Origin: Prorocentrum cordatum
Taxonomy: Eukaryota > Sar > Dinophyceae > Prorocentrales > Prorocentraceae
DNA: 22,500 bases
NCBI GenBank assembly: GCA_963575745.1
Contig: CAUYUJ010017983.1
Span: forward strand, 150,249 to 172,748
Reading direction: 5' to 3'
This document shows positions 1 through 8,600 of the stretch, in pieces. The stretch's first letter is position 1. Every line of letters begins with the position of its first letter. The translations under genes were made by a program, and so were the position numbers. Under the pieces are notes generated by a model. That model saw only the letters and a list, made by a program, of their open reading frames with translations. It had not been told where the DNA came from and did no database searches.

Positions 1-71
1 ATGAGGAGGTGAGAGGAGAGAGGAGGGAGGTGGAGAAGTCGGACGGGGCCGAGACGAGGATGAATTCGTTT

Positions 72-106
72 CAGAGCGTTCTGGAACGCTCCGAGAGAAC
101 GCTCTG
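72..106. repeat. Short perfect inverted repeat (hairpin)
   Basis: Two 11-nt arms, CAGAGCGTTCT at 72-82 and AGAACGCTCTG at 96-106, are exact reverse complements around a 13-nt loop. The loop itself carries a related GGAACGCTCC. No function is recognised; it may be a remnant of a small mobile element or a chance hairpin. Confidence 0.5.
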
Positions 107-235
107 AGACGGCCGCGGCGCCCGAGACATCTTGCAGAGCCGCCGTATCTTAGAGATTCCCGATCTGTCCTCACCCGATGTTATCCTCGTTCTGGCTTCG
201 TCGTGAGAAGGCTGGAGGGAGGATGCCAGGAGGAG

Positions 236-323
236 GATGATTATGATGATGATGATGAGGAGGAGGAGGAGGAAGAGGAGGAGGAGGAGGAGGAGGAGGA
301 AGAGGAGGAGGAGGAGGAGGAGG
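236..323. repeat. GAT/GAG trinucleotide low-complexity tract
   Basis: A short GAT run passes into an almost pure GAG run with a few GAA interruptions. It opens long poly-Glu and poly-Ser frames on the two strands, which are composition effects and not genes. Confidence 0.9.
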
Positions 324-329
324 GCGAGG

Positions 330-1066
330 GGAAGGAGGGGGGCAGGAGGAGGGCCACGCTGCGGCTCGGGATCCGTCTTATAGCCGCTCCCAGGGGCCGC
401 CTGGCCCTCCCCCTCTTCGGGCCTCCCTCAGGGCGCAGGCAGCGGCGAAGACAGGGCCCGCCCGGGGAGGGGGCGAGGGGGAGGGGGGAGGGCCCAGTCA
501 CCTCGCACGCCTTTTGTTTCGCCCCCCGGCTAGAAGGGGCATCGGAGGGCGCCTTCCGCGCCCTCTCCCCGCTGCTCCCTCTCGCCCTCGCCCCCTGGCC
601 CTTCTTGCCGCTCCGCGTCGCCTCTCGCCCTTCGCCCTTGGGGATCTGCCCCCCCCTGTCTTCCCCGCCTTCCCATCCGCTCTCCCGTCCCCCACCCACT
701 CTGCCTTCCAGTGAGCTGCTCCCTGGCGAGCCTCGCCCTTCTTTTTCCTCTAACGACGCCTGCTTTTGACTGTGTCTTCGGTAATTCGCTCGGCCGTGTT
801 TTCCCTTCTCCTGTCTTAAGTTATAAGCAATCGCTCTTTTCAATCGTCACAGTTTTCACGATGTCTGTTTCGGCGCTCTCTGACTTTTTGGTGGTGGCTC
901 CGCCGCTCCCTTCGTCTTTTGAGTCACCTCAGAGTTAAAATGCATGTTTTACGTGACCGTTGCCCACGCACACGCACGCGCGCATTTTACCAGCATTGCC
1001 ATTTTTCTTGCAGTATGCGCGGCCGGCCAAACTCGGTTAGAGGGGCTTGGGGCAAATCGGAGACAC
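330..1066. other. Non-coding stretch, GC- then CT-rich
   Basis: No recognisable gene. About 330-560 is G/C-rich. About 540-720 is pyrimidine-rich on the plus strand. About 760-1060 is mixed sequence with no motif I recognise. The open frames here are compositional (Pro/Arg/Ser/Gly-rich) and match no family I know. Confidence 0.6.
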
Positions 1067-1107
1067 GTTTGTTTGTTTATTCGTTCGTTCGTTCGTTTGT
1101 TGTTGTC
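1067..1107. repeat. GTTT/TTCG tetranucleotide repeat
   Basis: Tandem GTTT units run directly into four TTCG units and then GTTT/GTT again. This is a simple microsatellite. Confidence 0.8.
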
Positions 1108-1312
1108 AGTAGGATATGGCAGTTCGTCGAGACCCCCCCGGATCCCACCATTGTTTTTCTTCGGGAGCCCCACGTTGGGGTTTTGTTCGTTTTTTGTTTA
1201 AGGGTTTTTCTCTATGCTTTCCCCGGTTTTTCTCGGGGACTTTCGGGGGGCCACAATCCAAGACCATATTATCTCTGACCACCCAAAAACTGATTGAAGC
1301 AACTTAGACAAA

Positions 1313-1355
1313 ATAATCCAACTCGGGGGATTGTCTGGTTTTTTTGTTGGATTAT
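1313..1355. repeat. Small inverted repeat
   Basis: ATAATCCAAC at 1313-1322 is the exact reverse complement of GTTGGATTAT at 1346-1355, with a T-rich loop. It lies at the left edge of the CTTGGG-rich block. Function is unknown; it may mark the edge of a repeat element. Confidence 0.4.
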
Positions 1356-1379
1356 CCGGCCACCCCTGGCTCAAGGGGG

Positions 1380-2120
1380 ACCCCCCGACAAAAAATCCAC
1401 ACTCGGGTCTTTTGGGTCCTGATTTGGGCCTCTCGAGGCCTCTTGAGCGCACCTCGGAGGCTTGTGTGGTGATCGTGGGGCCATCTTGGGGCGAAGGGCT
1501 CAAAATGTCAGTTTGTGTTCGCAATCTTGGGCCCCATCTTGGGCCCCCCTTGGGGCGGTCCGGGGGGCCTCTTGGGCTCCTCTTGGGGGCTCCTGTGCCG
1601 TTTTTGGGGGATCTTGGGCGCCTCTTGGTCTGTCCTGAACGCCCTGACGGTAATGCGACAACCATACAAGAAACCAATTGCATTTGATGACTTTGGCCTT
1701 GGGCCGCCTTCCGGGGTCTCCAAGACGGCCCCGGAGGCGCCCAAGAGGGCTCCAGGACTGTTCCCGGGGCCATCGGAAACCATGTTGGACGTGCACTCAG
1801 GGGCGACGATTGGGGGGGGGTAGGCATAGGGGGAGATGCATCGACCCCCAATCGCCCATTGATCGTCGATAGAGGCCCGATAGCCCCAACCTGCCCAAGA
1901 AGGTGCGGACTCACTATCAGAGGCCAATCGCCGATCTGTCGGCGATGTATCGCCGATTCCAAGTCGATGCATCCCCCCCTATGCCAGTCCCCCACTATCG
2001 TGGTCCCTGATGCATGGGCTGAACAGCGCGCTCAAGGATTATTTGCAGAGTTCAATACAGAAAAATTCCAGGGACCCTGAGGACTTTCTAACTCGTGCCT
2101 CAGGGCACGGTGACGGATAA
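1380..2120 (+). repeat. Dispersed repeat family R, copy 1
   Basis: A G/C-rich block dense in CTTGGG and GCCTCTTGG words (about 1380-1640) is followed by an AT-richer spacer near 1650-1690. A second GC-rich arm (about 1690-1770) is partly in reverse orientation. The tail is a small GTGCC/GGCAC hairpin followed by CGGTGACGGATAA at 2104-2120. The same order (GC arm, AT-richer spacer, GC arm, hairpin tail ending near GGCACGGTGGCGGA) recurs at 12480-12945 and 19140-19890, all in the same orientation. A separate inverted-repeat element (1823-1985) is nested in this copy. Exact ends are uncertain. No coding capacity is recognised, and open frames on both strands come from the short G/C-rich period. 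Confidence 0.55.
1823..1985. mobile_element. MITE-like element with 23-bp terminal inverted repeats
   Basis: The left end (1823-1845) begins GGCATAGGGGGAGATGCATC and the right end (1963-1985) is its reverse complement with 22 of 23 positions matching. The element is 163 bp, has no coding capacity, and contains inner GATCG/CGATC-type words including CGGCGAT-GT-ATCGCCG. Size and ends fit a non-autonomous DNA transposon remnant. No clear target-site duplication is seen, and the superfamily is unknown. Confidence 0.65.
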
Positions 2121-2258
2121 CCTATAACGCAGTAGAGAACGCTTGTACGCGAGTTCGTTGCTTTTAGGACTCATTTACGGCCCCCATGTGGTTAAGTTGG
2201 AACTGTCCTCTTCGAGCTTCGCGTATTCCATCTTACTGAGCCCGATCTCTTCGTCCAT
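2121..2258. promoter_or_regulatory. Probable upstream or promoter region of the LHC gene
   Basis: Unique-looking sequence of more balanced composition between the repeat block and the gene leader. No TATA box or other motif can be named with confidence. Its regulatory role is inferred from position only. Confidence 0.25.
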
Positions 2259-2277
2259 CCATAGCCGTTTGGCTGAG
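2259..2277 (+). other. Candidate relict spliced-leader sequence
   Basis: CCATAGCCGTTTGGCTGAG resembles the conserved dinoflagellate spliced leader (CCGTAGCCATTTTGGCTCAAG, from memory). About 16 of 21 positions match, with three transitions and two one-base gaps. It lies 75 nt upstream of the start codon in the coding orientation. Relict leaders in front of genes are known in dinoflagellates and are read as traces of mRNA re-integration. A chance match is possible. Confidence 0.4.
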
Positions 2278-2321
2278 TTTTTTCAAGTGTCGGGCGTTCA
2301 GCTCTGCTCTCCCAACCTTGA

Positions 2322-2343
2322 CCGTTTTTTCCACAATTTTCAG
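2322..2343 (+). promoter_or_regulatory. Putative trans-splice acceptor before the LHC start codon
   Basis: A pyrimidine-rich tract with two T runs ends in TTTTCAG at 2343, and the ATG follows after only 8 nt at 2352. This is the layout expected of a spliced-leader acceptor with a very short leader. Earlier AGs at 2277 and 2287 are alternatives. A cis-intron acceptor with an upstream non-coding exon cannot be excluded. Confidence 0.5.
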
Positions 2344-2351
2344 AGAAGGCG

Positions 2352-2663
2352 ATGGCGCGCTCCGGCGTCGTTGCGCTCATCGCTGCCTTCGTCATTGGAC
2401 TAGTGGCGTGTCAGCTGTGCCACGCCTTCGTGGCGGCTCCGCTCAGCCAACGTGCGCCCCGCGGTCATCTCGAGACAATCTTGGATCCTGCGGTGACTCC
2501 TGGTGCGGAGCCCGTCTCCCAGCCGTCGACTGCGCATCTTGGCATCGGCCTGACGCTCCTCGGGGCGTCCGCTGTCCTTGCCCTGTCTGCGCGCGGTGCG
2601 ACGTCCATCGCTGGCAGGAAGGCGACCCCGCGGGGGCCCGCGCTGCACAAGGTAGCGATGGCA
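2352..2663 (+). other. Bipartite plastid-targeting leader of the LHC polyprotein
   Basis: Residues 1-25 form a signal peptide: a short basic start, then a hydrophobic core rich in V, A, L and I, ending CHA. It is followed directly by FVAAP, and Phe26 at the start of the transit domain is typical of red-lineage complex plastids. Residues 27-62 are Ser/Pro/Thr-rich. A second hydrophobic segment lies at about 63-80, followed by an Arg/Lys-containing stretch, the layout known for peridinin dinoflagellates. The leader ends KVAMA before the first AFESELG. Confidence 0.85.
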
Positions 2664-5600
2664 GCGTTCGAGAGCGAGCTGGGCGTGCAGGACCCGGTGG
2701 GCTTCTGGGACCCTGCTGGGTTCACGGCGGACGGTAGCACGGAGAACTTCGCCAGAAGGCGGCAGACAGAGCTGAAGCATGGCCGCGTGAGCATGCTGGC
2801 GACCATGGGCTACATCACGCCCGAAATAACGGGCAAGCTGCCTGGCTATTTGTCGCCTTCGGCTGGCCTGAAGTTCGCGGACATCCCGAATGGGCTCGGT
2901 GCGATCTCCAAGGTTCCCGCGGCGGGTTGGGCGCAGATCGTGGCGTACGGCGCGTTCTGCGAGCTGTCCCAGGACCAGTCCGCTGGCACAGCTGCCGCGG
3001 CTGGCGACTTTGGCTTCAAGGTGCTGACGTCCAGCGACGCCGCGGAGAAGCAGAACAAATTGGCGGCGGAGATCGCCAACGGTCGCCTTGCCATGATGGC
3101 CATCATCGGCATGTTCTTCCAGGACGGTCTCACTGGGTCTGCCTGGGGTGACTGGGCGCTCTACACGGCGTCCCCGCTGCGCGCGTTCGAGAACGAGCTG
3201 GGCGTGCAGGCGCCAGTGGGCTTCTGGGACCCAGTCGGTTTCACTAAGGACGGCGATGCCGTGGCGTTCAAGCGTAGGCGGGAGACCGAAATCAAGCACG
3301 GCCGGATCTCCATGTTGGCGACCATGGGCTACATCACGCCGGAGCTGGTTGGCAAGTTTCCTGGCGAAATCTCCCCCAGCCTCGGATTGAAGTTTGAGGA
3401 CATCCCGAACGGCCTTGCTGCTTTGTCCAAGGTGCCAGGCCCTGGTTGGTTGCAGATTGTAGCGTACTGCCTCTACTGCGAGTCTGGACCTTTCGGGTAC
3501 AACTCTGACCCCAACAGGAAGCCTGGGGAGCTTGGCTGGAGGCCGATCGGTCTGTACAGCACTGACGCTGAGGTGAGGCAGCGCAGGCTGGCTGCTGAGA
3601 TCGCCAACGGTCGCCTTGCCATGATGGCCATCATCGGCATGTTCTTCCAGGACGGTCTCACTGGGTCTGCCTGGGGTGACTGGGCGCTCTACACGGCATC
3701 TCCGCTGCGCGCGTTCGAGAGCGAGCTGGGCGTGCAGGCGCCAGTGGGCTTCTGGGACCCGGTCGGTTTCACTAAGGACGGCGATGCCGCGGCGTTCAAG
3801 CGTAGGCGGGAGACCGAAATCAAGCACGGCCGGATCTCCATGTTGGCGACCATGGGCTACATCACGCCGGAGCTGGTTGGCAAGTTTCCTGGCGAGATCT
3901 CCCCCAGCCTCGGAGTGAAGTTTGAGGACATCCCGAACGGCCTCGCTGCTTTGTCCAAGGTGCCAGGCCCTGGTTGGTTGCAGATTGTAGCGTACTGCCT
4001 CTACTGCGAGTCTGGACCTTTCGGGTACAACTCTGACCCCAACAGGAAGCCTGGGGAGCTTGGCTGGAGGCCGATCGGTCTGTACAGCACTGACGCTGAG
4101 GTGAGGCAGCGCAGGCTGGCTGCTGAGATCGCCAACGGTCGCCTTGCCATGATGGCCATCATCGGCATGTTCTTCCAGGACGGTCTCACTGGGTCTGCCT
4201 GGGGTGACTGGGCGCTCTACACGGCATCTCCGCTGCGCGCGTTCGAGAGCGAGCTGGGCGTGCAGGCGCCAGTGGGCTTCTGGGACCCGGTCGGTTTCAC
4301 TAAGGACGGCGATGCCGCGGCGTTCAAGCGTAGGCGGGAGACCGAAATCAAGCACGGCCGGATCTCCATGTTGGCGACCATGGGCTACATCACGCCGGAG
4401 CTGGTTGGCAAGTTTCCTGGCGAGATCTCCCCCAGCCTCGGAGTGAAGTTTGAGGACATCCCGAACGGCCTCGCTGCTTTGTCCAGTGCCAGGCCCTGGT
4501 TGGTTGCAGATTGATCGTACTGGCCTCACAGCGAGTCCTGGACTTTCGGTACAACTCTGACCCCAACAGGAAGCCTGGGGAGCTTGGCTGGAGGCCGATC
4601 GGTCTGTACAGCACTGACGCTGAGGTGAGGCAGCGCAGGCTGGCTGCTGAGATCGCCAACGGTCGCCTTGCCATGATGGCCATCATCGGCATGTTCTTCC
4701 AGGACGGTCTCACTGGGTCTGCCTGGGGTGACTGGGCGCTCTACACGGCATCTCCGCTGCGCGCGTTCGAGAGCGAGCTGGGCGTGCAGGCGCCAGTGGG
4801 CTTCTGGGACCCGGTCGGTTTCACTAAGGACGGCGATGCCGCGGCGTTCAAGCGTAGGCGGGAGACCGAAATCAAGCACGGCCGGATCTCCATGTTGGCG
4901 ACCATGGGCTACATCACGCCGGAGCTGGTTGGCAAGTTTCCTGGCGAGATCTCCCCCAGCCTCGGAGTGAAGTTTGAGGACATCCCGAACGGCCTCGCTG
5001 CTTTGTCCAAGGTGCCAGGCCCTGGTTGGTTGCAGATTGTAGCGTACTGCCTCTACTGCGAGTCTGGACCTTTCGGGTACAACTCTGACCCCAACAGGAA
5101 GCCTGGGGAGCTTGGCTGGAGGCCGATCGGTCTGTACAGCACTGACGCTGAGGTGAGGCAGCGCAGGCTGGCTGCTGAGATCGCCAACGGTCGCCTCGCC
5201 ATGATGGCCATCATCGGCATGTTCTTCCAGGACGGTCTCACTGGGTCTGCCTGGGGTGACTGGGCGCTCTACACGGCATCTCCGCTGCGCGCGTTCGAGA
5301 GCGAGCTGGGCGTGCAGGCGCCAGTGGGCTTCTGGGACCCCGCGGGCCTCAGCAAGGACGGCGACGCGGCTGCGTTCAAGCGACGCCGCTCCACCGAGAT
5401 CAAGCATGGTCGGGTCTCGATGCTGGCGACCATGGGGTACATCACCCCCGAGGTGGCTGGCAAGTTCCCAGGGTACCTCAGCCCGTCCAAGGGCCTCGCG
5501 TACGCGGACATCCCCAACGGGCTGGCCGCCATCTCCAAGGTGCCTTTCCTAGGGTGGCTCCAGATCGTCATCTACTGCTTGTACGTCGAGGCTTCTGGCC

Positions 5601-8600
5601 TCGGCTTCAACTACATCGGCACTGAGCAGACGCCCGGCGACGTGGGCTGGAAGCCGCCCCTGCTCTCTGGCTTTGCTGGTGAGGCGAAGACGAAGAAGCT
5701 CAACGCGGAGATCGCGAACGGCAGACTGGCGATGGTGGCGATCATCGGCATGTTCTTCCAGGACGGCCTGACCGGAAGCGCGTGGGGCGACTGGGCCAAC
5801 TACACGGACTCGCCGCTGCGAGCGTTCGAGAGCGAGCTGGGCGTGCAGGCGCCAGTGGGCTTCTGGGACCCCGCGGGCCTCAGCAAGGACGGCGACGCGG
5901 CTGCGTTCAAGCGACGCCGCTCCACCGAGATCAAGCATGGTCGGGTCTCGATGCTGGCGACCATGGGGTACATCACCCCCGAGGTGGCTGGCAAGTTCCC
6001 AGGGTACCTCAGCCCGTCCAAGGGCCTCGCGTACGCGGACATCCCCAACGGGCTGGCCGCCATCTCCAAGGTGCCTTTCCTAGGGTGGCTCCAGATTGTC
6101 ATCTACTGCTTGTACGTCGAGGCTTCTGGCCTCGGCTTCAACTACATCGGCACTGAGCAGACGCCCGGCGACGTGGGCTGGAAGCCGCCCCTGCTCTCTG
6201 GCTTTGCTGGTGAGGCGAAGACGAAGAAGCTCAACGCGGAGATCGCGAACGGCAGACTGGCGATGGTGGCGATCATCGGCATGTTCTTCCAGGACGGCCT
6301 GACCGGAAGCGCGTGGGGCGACTGGGCCAACTACACGGACTCGCCGCTGCGAGCGTTTGAGAGCGAGCTGGGCGTGCAGGCGCCAGTGGGCTTCTGGGAC
6401 CCCGCGGGCCTCAGCAAGGACGGCGACGCGGCTGCGTTCAAGCGACGCCGCTCCACCGAGATCAAGCATGGTCGGGTCTCGATGCTGGCGACCATGGGGT
6501 ACATCACCCCCGAGGTGGCTGGCAGTTCCCAGGGTACCTCAGCCCGTCCAAGGGCCTCGCGTACGCGGACATACCCAACGGGCTGGCCGCCATCTCCAAG
6601 GTGCCTTTCCTAGGGTGGCTCCAGATCGTCATCTACTGCTTGTACTCGAGGCTCTGGCCTCGGCGTCAACTACATCGGCACTGACAGACGCACCCGGCGA
6701 CGTGGGCTGAACCGCCCCTGCTCTCTGGCTTTGCCTGGTGAGAGGCGAAGACCGAATAGAAGCTCACGCGGAGGATCCGCGACGTGCAGACTGTCGATGG
6801 TGGCGCGGGGGTCTTGTTTCTTCCAGACGGCCTACCGGAAGCGCGTTGGGGCGACTTGGGCCAACTACACGGACTCGCCTCTGCGCGCGTTCGAGAGCGA
6901 GCTGGGCGAGCAGGCGCCAGTGGGCTTCTGGGACCCCGCGGGCCTCAGCAAGGACGGCGACGCGGCTGCGTTCAAGCGACGCCGCTCCACCGAGATCAAG
7001 CATGGTCGGGTCTCGATGCTGGCGACCATGGGGTACATCACCCCCCCCGTGTGGCAGAGAGGAGCAAGTTCCCAGGGTTACCCTTGCAGCCCCCGTCCCA
7101 CGGGCCCTCCGTACGCCGGACATCCCCAACGAGGCTGGCCGCCATCTCGCCAAGGTGCCTTTCTAGGGGTGGCTCCAGATCGTCATCTACTGCTTGTACG
7201 TCGAGGCTTCTGGCCTCGGCTTCAACTACATCGGCACTGAGCAGACGCCCGGCGACGTGGGCTGGAAGCCGCCTCTGCTCTCTGGCTTTGCTGGTGAGGC
7301 GAAGACGAAGAAGCTCAACGCGGAGATCGCGAACGGCAGACTGGCGATGGTGGCGATCATCGGCATGTTCTTCCAGGACGGTCTGACCGGAAGCGCGTGG
7401 GGCGACTGGGCCAACTACACGGACTCGCCGCTGCGCGCGTTCGAGAGCGAGCTGGGCGTGCAGGCGCCAGTGGGCTTCTGGGACCCCGCGGGCCTCAGCA
7501 AGGACGGCGACGCGGCTGCGTTCAAGCGACGCCGCTCCACCGAGATCAAGCATGGTCGGGTCTCGATGCTGGCGACCATGGGGTACATCACCCCCGAGGT
7601 GGCTGGCAAGTTCCCAGGGTACCTCAGCCCGTCCAAGGGCCTCGCGTACGCGGACATCCCCAACGGGCTGGCCGCCATCTCCAAGGTGCCTTTCCTAGGG
7701 TGGCTCCAGATCGTCATCTACTGCTTGTACGTCGAGGCTTCTGGCCTCGGCTTCAACTACATCGGCACTGAGCAGACGCCCGGCGACGTGGGCTGGAAGC
7801 CGCCTCTGCTCTCTGGCTTTGCTGGTGAGGCGAAGACGAAGAAGCTCAACGCGGAGATCGCGAACGGCAGACTGGCGATGGTGGCGATCATCGGCATGTT
7901 CTTCCAGGACGGTCTGACCGGAAGCGCGTGGGGCGACTGGGCCAACTACACGGACTCGCCGCTGCGCGCGTTTCGAGAGCGAGCTGGGCGTGCAGGCGCC
8001 AGTGGGCGGGCTGGCCGCCATCTCCAAGGTGCCTTTCCTAGGGTGGCTCCAGATCGTCATCTACTGCTTGTACGTCGAGGCTTCTGGCCTCGGCTTCAAC
8101 TACATCGGCACTGAGCAGACGCCCGGCGACGTGGGCTGGAAGCCGCCTCTGCTCTCTGGCTTTGCTGGTGAGGCGAAGACGAAGAAGCTCAACGCGGAGA
8201 TCGCGAACGGCAGACTGGCGATGGTGGCGATCATCGGCATGTTCTTCCAGGACGGTCTGACTGGCTCCGCCTGGGGCGACTGGGCGCTCTACACGGGATC
8301 CCCGCTGCGCGCGTTCGAGAGCGAGCTGGGCGTGCAGGCGCCGCTGGGCTTCTGGGACCCCTTGGGACTCTCGGCTGATGGCGACGTGGCGTCCTTCAAG
8401 CGCCGCCGTCCACGAGATCAAGCATGGCGGGTCTCATGCTGGCGACCATGGGTACATCACCCCGAGGTGGCTGGCAAGTTCCCAGGGTAACCTCAGCCCG
8501 TCCAAGGGCCTCGCTTTACGCGGACATTCCCAACGGGCTGGCCGCCATCTCCAAGGTTTCCTTCGTGGGCCTTTCCTAGGGTGGCTCCAGATCGTCATCT

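Noticed and set aside
241-843. Poly-Glu and poly-Ser frames at the left end
   Set aside because: They translate a GAG repeat; no supporting gene structure.
1367-1375. TGGCTCAAG, resembling the 3' end of a spliced leader
   Set aside because: Only nine bases match and the preceding bases do not fit; it lies in a repeat block with no gene directly after it.
2400-4529. A 709-residue open frame on the minus strand antisense to the LHC array
   Set aside because: It is a shadow of the repeated, GC-biased coding strand: its repeats mirror the LHC units exactly, and it has no recognisable domain.
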